A DNA stretch of 6,247 nucleotides from positions 1 to 6,247 of the forward strand of contig RFHN01000255.1 in the NCBI GenBank assembly GCA_003695835.1. The letters run 5' to 3'. The notes below the pieces were generated by a model that saw only the letters and a list, made by a program, of their open reading frames with translations, had not been told where the DNA came from and searched no databases. Shown piece after piece: positions 1-5,905 of the stretch. The stretch's first letter is position 1. Every line of letters begins with the position of its first letter. Origin of the DNA: Armatimonadota bacterium. GTDB lineage: Bacteria > Armatimonadota > Fimbriimonadia > Fimbriimonadales > ATM1. Made by a program: the position numbers and the translations under genes.

Positions 1-240
1 CCTCCGATGACCGAAAACGTAGTGGCTGAAGAGAAGCCTCAATGCCTTGTCTCCGGAGCGCGCCTCCTCCGCCACCACTTTCCAAAAGGGATAACACGAA
101 CGGTAGGGCGGCCAGCATAAGCGAAGTGCTTTCGCCCACGCAGGCGCAACAATCTCACTCAGATAGCTGTCCGCGTCCCGTTCCACTTGTTGCAGAAGCT
201 GCACAACGGCGGGATCCAACGGCTCTTCTCTGGGCGTCAC
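1..240 (-). CDS. Unrecognised protein, N-terminal 80 residues only (runs off the window)
   Basis: A minus-strand reading frame opens with GTG at 238-240 and stays open for 80 codons to the first base of the window, so its C-terminus is missing. The start is supported by a near-perfect Shine-Dalgarno sequence, AAAGGAGG, 6 bases upstream. The protein begins MTPREEPLDP. Residues 11-42 look helical and acidic (VVQLLQQVERDADSYLSEI). A Trp/Tyr/Pro/Cys-rich patch follows (CWPPYRSCYPFW, about residues 42-53), then a charged helix. I see no signal peptide or membrane segment, so it is probably cytoplasmic, unlike the three secreted proteins encoded upstream. It lies 63 bases after the pseudo-caspase gene on the same strand, with no clear terminator between, so cotranscription is plausible. 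I do not recognise the family and assign no function. Confidence 0.72.
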   Translation of the reverse strand, partial: MTPREEPLDPAVVQLLQQVERDADSYLSEIVAPAWAKALRLCWPPYRSCYPFWKVVAEEARSGDKALRLLFSHYVFGHRR

Positions 241-246
241 GGTAGG

Positions 247-254
247 CCTCCTTT
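247..254 (-). promoter_or_regulatory. Ribosome binding site AAAGGAGG for the GTG-started gene at 240
   Basis: The minus strand reads AAAGGAGG, then 6 bases, then GTG. This is an almost full match to the anti-Shine-Dalgarno sequence. It fixes the start of a gene that is otherwise easy to miss because it has a GTG start and no stop inside the window. Confidence 0.75.
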
Positions 255-303
255 AGCGCGCCACTCCCTGCGCAACAAAAGAAGTGTACCGCAAGAATCA
301 GCG

Positions 304-1599
304 TCAGAACCGCGAGGTCGGAGTCATACCCACCACAACCGGGAGAGTCGGGACCTGCAGGCCGCCCGTGCTCGGGCCTACGCCTGAGCGTATGCGGTCG
401 AACACCTGCCAACAGAACTCACCCACCTCGATCTGGTTGCTGTGGAAGTCGGCGAGCGTTACCGCTATGGCACGGGCGTAGACGCCGTACTGCTTTCCAT
501 CCCAAATCAGACCGTATACATCGTCTCCGGGCATGGTCCCATGGCACTGAGCGATCCGACCCAGCTCGGGCACCTCTTTGCCGAAGTACCCTCCGTCCGC
601 GCTCTTGGGACGGTCTGTCTCAAAGAACGCGAAGATCGCGGAGCCTTTTTGCATAAAAATCCGATACAAGTCGGCTTTCGGCAACAGCGTTTCGATCTTC
701 GTCCGATCCGAATCGGTTCCGAGCAGGTAGTCCTTCTTGTCGCGATCGTCGTGGACGCCTTGTCCCGAAAAGAACAGGAACAGCGTGCCTGCTTCGGGCA
801 TCCGCTGGACGAGCGCTTCCGCCTGCTTACGGATCTCCTCCACCGTGGCGTTCTTGAGGACAACGATGTTGGACTCAGCGTAGCCCGCGTGCTCGATGAG
901 CGCTTCGCGAATCAGGTCCACATCGTTCGTTGCAAACTCCGGACCGCCATTTTCGGAGTTGCCGATGAGCAGGGCGAACTTGAAGTCCAAGACAGGTACC
1001 AAACCGAAGCGCCCTGGAAGGATCAGAGGGTCCACATTCGAAGGCTGTGTGCCCGGACCGGCCGTTCCTGAGATGACGCCGAGGTCGCCGGGCTCCAGAA
1101 CCTCTCGATCCACCTTGTAGGCCTTCTCCAGATCCATTTGGGCCAAGGACTTTTGGATCTTGGAGGCCTCCGCCATGTTGCCCGCGGCGGCATAGGACGA
1201 AGCGAGAAGCACCATAGCTTCGACGCTCGCCTTGCCCTCGCTGATGAGCTTGCTGAAGCCGGCGATCGCGTCCTTCAGGTGAGCTTCACGCTCCTCGTTC
1301 GATTGAGCGGCGGCAGCCAGTTTGAAGGAACAGTAGGCGACGGCAAAGTTTGGCGAATAGGGTGCGCCATTGCGCCAAAGGCTCCGCGTAGTCACAGCAG
1401 CGCCAACCGTCGAGGGGTCCTGAGAATCCTCGCCACGATCGGCGATTGCCTCTTCAAAGGCCTTTTTGGCGTCTGCCCAGTTCCCTTGTTTCGCCAAACG
1501 AAGGCCGCGCTCGTACGCATCCCGCCAAACTTGAGCGGATGCGCCGACGACCAGCGCACTCAGAACCACAAATACGATCCAGCGCAACGCGTATCTCAT
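304..1599 (-). CDS. Secreted TPR-like / caspase-fold protein, predicted catalytically inactive (pseudo-caspase)
   Basis: The 431-residue protein starts with a Sec signal peptide (MRYALRWIV, a hydrophobic core, probable cleavage after GASA at residue 22). Residues 25-165 form helical TPR-like repeats, for example DAYERGLRLAKQGNWADAKK and a second unit near 125-155. Residues 206-425 match the caspase-like (peptidase C14) fold: FALLIGNSE start strand, NDVDLIREAL helix, AGTLFLFFSGQG strand-loop, DYLLGTDSD, and a C-terminal GVYARAIAVTLADF segment. In active members SGQG would be SGHG and the strand ending FFETDR would end in a D-A-C-R-like motif. Here the dyad positions are Gln280 and Asp329, so proteolysis is not expected. 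His283 and Cys352 lie nearby but out of the canonical places. The start is 3 bases after the barrel gene's TAA, which suggests translational coupling; its own SD is poor. Likely role (inference): a periplasmic or surface scaffold or binding partner of the upstream gene products. Confidence 0.87.
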   Translation of the reverse strand: MRYALRWIVFVVLSALVVGASAQVWRDAYERGLRLAKQGNWADAKKAFEEAIADRGEDSQDPSTVGAAVTTRSLWRNGAPYSPNFAVAYCSFKLAAAAQSNEEREAHLKDAIAGFSKLISEGKASVEAMVLLASSYAAAGNMAEASKIQKSLAQMDLEKAYKVDREVLEPGDLGVISGTAGPGTQPSNVDPLILPGRFGLVPVLDFKFALLIGNSENGGPEFATNDVDLIREALIEHAGYAESNIVVLKNATVEEIRKQAEALVQRMPEAGTLFLFFSGQGVHDDRDKKDYLLGTDSDRTKIETLLPKADLYRIFMQKGSAIFAFFETDRPKSADGGYFGKEVPELGRIAQCHGTMPGDDVYGLIWDGKQYGVYARAIAVTLADFHSNQIEVGEFCWQVFDRIRSGVGPSTGGLQVPTLPVVVGMTPTSRF

Positions 1600-1602
1600 T
1601 TC

Positions 1603-2751
1603 TTACTTCTTTCCGATTCGCGACGTGATGCTGATCGCCAAGTCTGGGCTGGACTGCCCACTCACCGCCGCGAGGTTGAGGTCAATCCAGTAGTTCGCGT
1701 CGAACGGACGGTAACCGAGGCCGAACGTGAAGGCGCTGCGGGAAGCGAACCCGTCACCGGCGTCCTGCACTGCGCGAAAGCCCAGTCGGATCGGCACGTA
1801 GCCGAAGCTCTGCGCCCAGTTGTATTCGATTCCGACGCCAGCCGCCGCGTGCCCGTCTCTCTTCAACCCGCTCGGCTTGTTGCGGTTGGCTTCGAAGTAC
1901 CAGGCGCCGTCCACGCCGCCGATCAAGTAGTCTCGCCCACCGCGCAGGCCATCCCGCCTCCAGACGAAACCGGCCTGGAGCCGCCCTGGAATCTCGTTCG
2001 AGATGGCGTCCAGCTTGTCCATGTTCACCCTGATGGGTGTACGGTAAGAGATACCGAAGGAAACATTCGGATTGTTGGGCGGGGTGAATTGGAATCCAAC
2101 TATCCCTCCGACGCCGAAACCATCATCGGAGACGGGCGGATCGTCAATCACGGTCGTCTCTTGGCCGTCGTCAATTCTTCGGAAGGTGTCACTGAGAATG
2201 TGCTGCCGGGCAAGAACTATCCCAACGCCGATGTTGGTTCGCCCGCGGCTCGGCAGACCCCACGCCACCGTCAGGAACTCATTGTCCACGCGCAGGAGGT
2301 CGTTGATGTCCACATTGACGCCGTCACCTCCATCGAGCTGACTGCCGAACTCTCGATCGTGATAGAAGCCGCCTCGAGCGTAGCTGACGCCCAGCGTTCC
2401 GCGAGTGCCGATCGGAAGAACGATGCCTCCGAACGTGATCGACGACCCGCCGAATCGCGCGTTCGTATCCTTTTCTGGGTCATCCACGCGTCCGGAAAGC
2501 CTCGTCTCTGTGGAGGGGAGGTTCCGGAAATTCAGCTCGAACTGCGCTTCCCCGATGAGGCTCAGGTTTGCCGGGTTCCAATACGACGCGCTCGGATCCG
2601 CGGCGTTGGAGTACATCCCGCCGCCCATTCCGAGGGAGCGCCCGCCCATCTCGAAAGCATCGAAAAGGTCCGGCACCTGGGCCGACGCCGATACGGCCGC
2701 CGCCATCGCGGCACCGACTACGATCTTACGCATCCTTGCAAATTTCTCCAT
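1603..2751 (-). CDS. Outer-membrane beta-barrel protein, FadL/PorV-like
   Basis: The 382-residue protein has a signal peptide with probable cleavage after SASA at residue 24. It then carries the hallmark N-terminal motif of FadL/OmpP1/PorV-type barrels: GGRSLGMGGGMYSNAADPSA followed directly by SYWNPANLSL (about residues 36-65). The rest alternates Gly/aromatic strands with acidic loops (for example ITFGGIVLPIG, GTLGVSYARGG, VSFGISYRTPI, FTFGLGYRPF), as expected of a porin-size barrel. The family includes fatty-acid transporters and the type IX secretion component PorV, and the sequence does not tell which activity applies. The C-terminus reads ITSRIGKK and lacks the usual terminal aromatic residue. 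The start at 2751 has GAGGAG 5 bases upstream. Met7 (2733) would also give a good signal peptide but has a worse RBS. The gene lies 47 bases after the Ig-repeat gene and 3 bases before the pseudo-caspase gene. Confidence 0.88.
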   Translation of the reverse strand: MEKFARMRKIVVGAAMAAAVSASAQVPDLFDAFEMGGRSLGMGGGMYSNAADPSASYWNPANLSLIGEAQFELNFRNLPSTETRLSGRVDDPEKDTNARFGGSSITFGGIVLPIGTRGTLGVSYARGGFYHDREFGSQLDGGDGVNVDINDLLRVDNEFLTVAWGLPSRGRTNIGVGIVLARQHILSDTFRRIDDGQETTVIDDPPVSDDGFGVGGIVGFQFTPPNNPNVSFGISYRTPIRVNMDKLDAISNEIPGRLQAGFVWRRDGLRGGRDYLIGGVDGAWYFEANRNKPSGLKRDGHAAAGVGIEYNWAQSFGYVPIRLGFRAVQDAGDGFASRSAFTFGLGYRPFDANYWIDLNLAAVSGQSSPDLAISITSRIGKK

Positions 2752-2756
2752 TTCGT

Positions 2757-2762
2757 CTCCTC
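2757..2762 (-). promoter_or_regulatory. Ribosome binding site GAGGAG for the beta-barrel gene
   Basis: The minus strand reads GAGGAG, 5 bases, then ATG at 2751. It favours the first Met over Met7 as the start of the barrel protein. The Ig-repeat gene upstream uses the same GAGGAGAC context. Confidence 0.6.
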
Positions 2763-2798
2763 ACGGTTCGGTGGTAGCTTACCGAATTCCATGTGCGG

Positions 2799-3812
2799 TT
2801 AGCGCCGCCACGGGTACCGCGGAGCCCGGTAGCGAGACCGCCCCGTAGTCATCGGAACTTCCTGAACCGGCGCTACATTCCCGGCTCGATCGACAACCCG
2901 AACCGTAATCTTGAACTCATCCGGATCCGTGAAGTAGACCGGAAGCCGTCCCAGCCACTCGGACGGGTTTCCACCGGTCCACCGCAGTCGGTAAACGCGG
3001 CGGATTACCGTATCGTCCATTCGACGCATCTCGACAAGAACCGCCATCCAATCCACGGAGTCGGGGCCGCCGTCCGTGATCTTTACGATGACCGCGGATA
3101 CGCTACCCGGACGAATGACCGCATTCGATCGCGGGAATAGAACGCTAACCGTCGGCGCCGCACGATCCACCGTGACGGGGATCTCCAGCGTGTCCTCGTT
3201 GTCGGCCTTGTCTATCACCTTGATCTTGATCGTTTTCGCTCCGTCCTCTTCGATGAAGGACGTGTCCCACGTGACGGAAACACTGGCTGTGTTGCCGGTG
3301 TTGTTGGGCAGGTCGGCATCGTCTACGGTAACGCGCCACTCTTTGATGTTGGCTTCATCAATCTCGGCCGTAATCGTCACTACGCCGCGCACGAAAGAGT
3401 TTTGAAGCGGCGAGAAGTCTCTGAACCGCGGCTTGATTCGGTCGAGCGTAACGGTCAACGTCACAACATTGTAGGTGTTCCCCGGCTCCGTCGCTGTGAC
3501 CGTGATATCGTAATCGCCTTCCGGGAACGAGTCGCTAGGATTCCATGACAGGCTTCCCGAGGCGTTCCCGGATTCGTCCGGCGTCACGCGCGTCTCGAGC
3601 GTTGTCGAAGCGCCACCACCCACTTTGACGATCTGGGCGCGGACCGTAACCTGGACGTTACCGCCCTCAATTCGGAAGTTGATCGTGGTGTTCGCGCCTA
3701 CAAAGGCGCCGTCTTCGGGGCTCGTAACAGTTAGCGTGCCTGCGAATGCCGTAAGGGAAGCGAATGCGCAAAGCCCCGTGAGAACGAAAAGTCTCCGCAA
3801 AATCTGAATCAT
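2799..3812 (-). CDS. Secreted protein with three Ig-like beta-sandwich repeats and a basic C-terminal tail
   Basis: The 337-residue protein has a clear Sec signal peptide (RR near the start, hydrophobic 9-22, probable cleavage after AFA at residue 24). Three Ig-like/cadherin-like beta-sandwich repeats follow at about 26-124, 126-217 and 219-320. Repeats open with an SP- or FP-type strand (TVTSPEDGAFV, FRDFSPLQNSFV, SVLFPRSNAVI). They end in matching strands (VTLTVTLDRIKP, IPVTVDRAAP, ITVRVVDRAGNVAP). These D-x-A-x-N and D-R-x-x-P joints are typical of bacterial surface Ig-like domains. No catalytic motif or membrane anchor is visible after the signal peptide. The last 14 residues (GRSRYRAPRYPWRR) are strongly basic and aromatic. 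It is probably periplasmic or surface-exposed and acts as an adhesive or structural spacer. It is the first gene of the envelope cluster, and GAGGAG lies 10 bases before its ATG. Confidence 0.85.
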   Translation of the reverse strand: MIQILRRLFVLTGLCAFASLTAFAGTLTVTSPEDGAFVGANTTINFRIEGGNVQVTVRAQIVKVGGGASTTLETRVTPDESGNASGSLSWNPSDSFPEGDYDITVTATEPGNTYNVVTLTVTLDRIKPRFRDFSPLQNSFVRGVVTITAEIDEANIKEWRVTVDDADLPNNTGNTASVSVTWDTSFIEEDGAKTIKIKVIDKADNEDTLEIPVTVDRAAPTVSVLFPRSNAVIRPGSVSAVIVKITDGGPDSVDWMAVLVEMRRMDDTVIRRVYRLRWTGGNPSEWLGRLPVYFTDPDEFKITVRVVDRAGNVAPVQEVPMTTGRSRYRAPRYPWRR

Positions 3813-3822
3813 GATTCTTTGT

Positions 3823-3828
3823 CTCCTC
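3823..3828 (-). promoter_or_regulatory. Ribosome binding site GAGGAG for the Ig-repeat gene
   Basis: The minus strand reads GAGGAG followed by 10 bases and ATG at 3812. The spacing is slightly long but usable. It shows that the first gene of the envelope operon has a Shine-Dalgarno-led start. Confidence 0.55.
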
Positions 3829-3842
3829 GTCAGCCTACTTCG

Positions 3843-3848
3843 GTTATA
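3843..3848 (-). promoter_or_regulatory. Candidate -10 box TATAAC of the envelope operon promoter
   Basis: The minus strand reads CTTATAACCG here. TATAAC would place a transcription start near 3836 and give a leader of about 24 bases containing the GAGGAG site. No convincing -35 hexamer lies 16-18 bases upstream. The box overlaps one arm of the dyad at 3846-3877, so occupancy of that dyad could affect promoter use. Confidence 0.4.
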
Positions 3849-3877
3849 AGACGTCCGAAAGCTCGGGTTCGTCTTAT
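3846..3877. repeat. Interrupted inverted repeat between the HAD gene and the envelope operon
   Basis: ATAAGACG (3846-3853) is the exact reverse complement of CGTCTTAT (3870-3877). Inside it, CCGA (3855-3858) pairs with TCGG (3863-3866) around an AAGC loop, with an asymmetric internal loop between the stems. It starts 8 bases beyond the HAD stop codon. On the minus strand it is followed by AACCG rather than a T-run, so it is not a canonical intrinsic terminator. It could be an operator for the envelope promoter it overlaps, or a weak processing or termination hairpin for HAD. Confidence 0.5.
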
Positions 3878-3884
3878 CTCTCGG

Positions 3885-4694
3885 CTATTTTCCCACATTC
3901 TTAAGGAGCATTTCAACAAAGCGGGCGACGCCGAGCTCCCGATACGACGGGACTACGCAATCCGCGACCGCTTTCGCCTCGGGAACCGCGTTTTCCACAG
4001 CCGCACTGAACCCAGCCCAGGCAAGCATCTCGACATCGTTGTAATAGTCCCCGATGGCCGCGGTCGCCTGCCGCTCGATTCCCATCCTCTTCGCCAAAGC
4101 CGCCAATCCCGTCGCTTTGCTGCAATCCGGGCAAAGAACCTCCAGATACTCAGGCTCCGAATAGGTTACGATAGCCTTGTCCTTCGGAAGCTCCTCGACG
4201 AGCCAACCGCGCAGAGTTTCCAAGCGCTGCGGCTCATCCACTACGATCAGCTTGTTCGCCCGCTGCGTCCGAAGCTCGGGCCACGGCAAGACCTCGTAAT
4301 ACGACCGGCGGGCGCGCTGGAGATACTTCTCCGCCATCGGCGTCCTTTCCGCGAACGACAACCGATCCCCCGCATACACGTTTACGTGGAAACCTCGACT
4401 TTCGCACTCGCTCACGACCGCTTCGACCACTTCGCTGTCAAGACGGTGGTCCGCCAACACCTGACCATCCGCATCGAGGACGTAGGCGCCGTTGCACGCG
4501 ATGAGAGGCATAGGCCAACCGATCTCGTCGCAATACAGGTGCAAGCTGGAAACGATTCGACCGCTCGCGAGAGCGACCTCGATGCCCGCTTCTCGCGCCC
4601 TGCGTAGCGCTTCGGCGTTCTCCGGCGGGACTTTACGCTCGTCGTCCACGAGCGTAAAGTCAATGTCTACGGCGAGAAGTCGACAGGCAGGCAT
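3885..4694 (-). CDS. HAD-superfamily (Cof-type) phosphatase
   Basis: The 269-residue protein has the four haloacid dehalogenase motifs. Motif I is DIDFTLVDD (nucleophile Asp10, acid/base Asp12); Phe13 stands where DxDGT would have Gly. Motif II is LASGR (Ser44), and the motif III Lys is probably Lys193 in CSKATGL. Motif IV is GDYYNDVEML (Asp216, Asp220). The insert between motifs II and III (about 80-185) is a C2-type cap, as in the Cof/YbiV/sucrose-phosphatase-like group. These are cytosolic Mg2+-dependent phosphatases of small sugar or cofactor phosphates. The substrate cannot be read from the sequence. The length is normal (260-290 is usual). The start at 4694 places motif I at residue 10, as expected. 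There is no Shine-Dalgarno; TAGACT 9 bases upstream suggests a very short leader. The gene diverges from trpB over 36 bases and contains a perfect inverted repeat at 4629-4661. Confidence 0.92.
   Translation of the reverse strand: MPACRLLAVDIDFTLVDDERKVPPENAEALRRAREAGIEVALASGRIVSSLHLYCDEIGWPMPLIACNGAYVLDADGQVLADHRLDSEVVEAVVSECESRGFHVNVYAGDRLSFAERTPMAEKYLQRARRSYYEVLPWPELRTQRANKLIVVDEPQRLETLRGWLVEELPKDKAIVTYSEPEYLEVLCPDCSKATGLAALAKRMGIERQATAAIGDYYNDVEMLAWAGFSAAVENAVPEAKAVADCVVPSYRELGVARFVEMLLKNVGK
4629..4661. repeat. Perfect 14-bp inverted repeat with 5-base loop inside the HAD gene
   Basis: GACTTTACGCTCGT (4629-4642) is the exact reverse complement of ACGAGCGTAAAGTC (4648-4661); the loop is CGTCC on the plus strand. 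It begins 33 bases into the HAD coding sequence and encodes residues 12-22 (DFTLVDDERKV). It also ends 69 bases before the trpB start. In HAD mRNA it would form a stable hairpin shortly after the start codon. As DNA it could be a protein-binding site for the divergent promoter region. The dyad itself is directly visible; its function is inferred. Confidence 0.85.
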
Positions 4695-4703
4695 GACGGC
4701 GGC

Positions 4704-4709
4704 AGTCTA
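4704..4709 (-). promoter_or_regulatory. Candidate -10 box TAGACT of the HAD gene
   Basis: The minus strand reads TAGACT, 9 bases, then ATG at 4694. This predicts a leader of only about 2-3 bases. No Shine-Dalgarno or convincing -35 is visible. It lies in the same 36-base spacer as the trpB -10 box. Confidence 0.4.
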
Positions 4710-4718
4710 TCTGAGAGC

Positions 4719-4724
4719 CATAAT
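4719..4724 (+). promoter_or_regulatory. Candidate -10 box CATAAT of trpB (leaderless start)
   Basis: CATAAT matches the TATAAT consensus at five of six bases and is followed by 6 bases and then GTG at 4731. Transcription would start at or next to the start codon, giving a leaderless mRNA. No Shine-Dalgarno exists at usable spacing, which agrees. No clear -35 is present. Confidence 0.55.
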
Positions 4725-4730
4725 CAAGCC

Positions 4731-5900
4731 GTGCACTCCACCGCCCACGAATTCGGCCCTTACGGCGGGCGATACGTCCCGGAAACGCTGGTACCCGCGC
4801 TGGACGAACTGAGCGAAGCGCTCGAACGGTATTGGAACGACCCGGAGTTCCGCGAAGAGCTCAGCGCCTACCACCGAAACGTCATCGGTCGTCCCACACC
4901 CCTGACGTTCGCGTCGCGCATTTCGGAAGAGCTCGGCGCAAGGGTCTACGTCAAGCGCGAGGACCTCTGTCACACCGGTAGCCACAAGCTGAACAACGCG
5001 TTGGGGCAAGCCCTGCTCGCGAGAAAGATGGGCAAAACTCGCATCATCGCCGAGACCGGCGCAGGACAACACGGCGTCGCAACCGCGACCGTTTGCGCCA
5101 TGTTCGGCATGGAGTGCGTCGTGTATATGGGCGAGGAGGACGTTCGCAGACAGGAAATCAACGTCTTTCGCATGCGGCTGCTCGGCGCGGAGGTCGTACC
5201 CGTTTCCTCGGGCACGAAGACCCTCAAAGACGCCACGAACGAAGCGATGCGCGACTGGGTTACGAACGTCCATAACACGCACTACATCGTAGGTTCCTGC
5301 GTCGGGCCGCACCCCTACCCGCTCATGGTTCGGCGCTTCCAGCAAGTGATCGGCGAAGAGACACGAGTCCAGATTGTCGAAAAGGAAGGAAGGCTGCCCG
5401 ACGCCGTTCTTGCCTGCGTGGGCGGAGGTTCGAACGCGATCGGCATCTTCAGCGCCTTCGTCCCCGACGAAAGCGTGCAACTGATCGGGGTCGAGGCGGG
5501 CGGCCGAGGATTGGAGAGCGGCGAGCACGCTGCACCGCTCAATGCGGGAAGCCCCGGCGTGTTGCATGGCGCCCTGTCCTATCTGATGCAGGACGCTCAC
5601 GGTCAGGTGTTGCCGACCCACTCCATCTCCGCCGGTCTCGATTACCCGGGAGTTGGCCCCGAGCACAGTTATCTAAAAGATTCTGGAAGAGCCTTGTATG
5701 TTTCGGCAACCGACGAAGAAGCGCTCGACGCGTTCGTTTGGCTCTCCCGAATGGAGGGGCTGATCCCCGCCTTCGAATCTGCCCACGCTTTCGCCGAGCT
5801 GCGGAAGAGGCGGTGGGAGCCTGGATCGGTCGTAGTAGTGAATCTAAGCGGGCGGGGGGATAAGGACATGGCGGTCGCCCACCAACTCTTGGGTGTTTGA
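4731..5900 (+). CDS. trpB: Tryptophan synthase beta chain (TrpB1 type)
   Basis: This 389-residue PLP enzyme condenses indole with L-serine to give L-tryptophan, normally in an alpha2-beta2 complex with TrpA in the cytosol. Diagnostic segments are all present: GPYGGRYVPETL (9-20), HTGSHKLNN with the PLP lysine Lys86, AETGAGQHGVA with catalytic Glu108, GGGSNA phosphate-binding loop (231-236), LDYPGVGPEHSYL, and NLSGRGDKD with Ser373. Length and motifs fit the classical TrpB1 subgroup (about 390-400 residues), not the larger TrpB2. The GTG start leaves only eight residues before GPYGG, as usual. The gene has no Shine-Dalgarno and CATAAT lies 6 bases upstream, so it is probably leaderless. No trpA, trpC or trpF gene is adjacent: upstream is a divergent HAD gene and downstream is a molybdoenzyme gene. 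The trp genes are therefore likely dispersed, or trpA is encoded elsewhere. All key residues are intact, so it should be active. Confidence 0.97.
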   Translation: MHSTAHEFGPYGGRYVPETLVPALDELSEALERYWNDPEFREELSAYHRNVIGRPTPLTFASRISEELGARVYVKREDLCHTGSHKLNNALGQALLARKMGKTRIIAETGAGQHGVATATVCAMFGMECVVYMGEEDVRRQEINVFRMRLLGAEVVPVSSGTKTLKDATNEAMRDWVTNVHNTHYIVGSCVGPHPYPLMVRRFQQVIGEETRVQIVEKEGRLPDAVLACVGGGSNAIGIFSAFVPDESVQLIGVEAGGRGLESGEHAAPLNAGSPGVLHGALSYLMQDAHGQVLPTHSISAGLDYPGVGPEHSYLKDSGRALYVSATDEEALDAFVWLSRMEGLIPAFESAHAFAELRKRRWEPGSVVVVNLSGRGDKDMAVAHQLLGV

Positions 5901-5905
5901 CCGCC

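Noticed and set aside
283..288. TACACT as a promoter for the edge gene (minus strand)
   Set aside because: No plausible -35 box is present, and the gap to the upstream gene is short enough for cotranscription. The evidence is too weak to list as a promoter.
155..412. 85-codon minus-strand frame with a short hydrophobic stretch (DLAVLTLILAVHFFC)
   Set aside because: It overlaps the pseudo-caspase 3' end and the better supported GTG gene. It has no RBS, and its composition before and after the hydrophobic stretch looks like an out-of-frame translation.
442..1071. 209-codon plus-strand open frame opposite the pseudo-caspase gene
   Set aside because: It is an antisense shadow with the same codon boundaries, no start signals and no domain.
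1138..2802. 554-codon plus-strand open frame opposite the barrel and pseudo-caspase genes
   Set aside because: It shares codon boundaries with the minus-strand barrel gene, whose frame has a signal peptide, RBS and family motif. It stays open only because the real gene rarely uses TTA, CTA or TCA codons. Its translation has no recognisable domain.
4562..4575. CGCTC-GCGA-GAGCG hairpin (GNRA-type loop on the plus strand)
   Set aside because: The stem is only 5 bp, lies inside HAD coding sequence, and the GNRA loop is on the non-transcribed strand. It is expected by chance in GC-rich DNA.
3819..4607. 262-codon plus-strand open frame opposite the HAD gene
   Set aside because: It is an in-register shadow; the minus-strand frame carries all four HAD motifs.
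4707..5666. 319-codon minus-strand open frame opposite trpB
   Set aside because: It is an in-register antisense shadow of an unmistakable trpB and has no RBS or motif.
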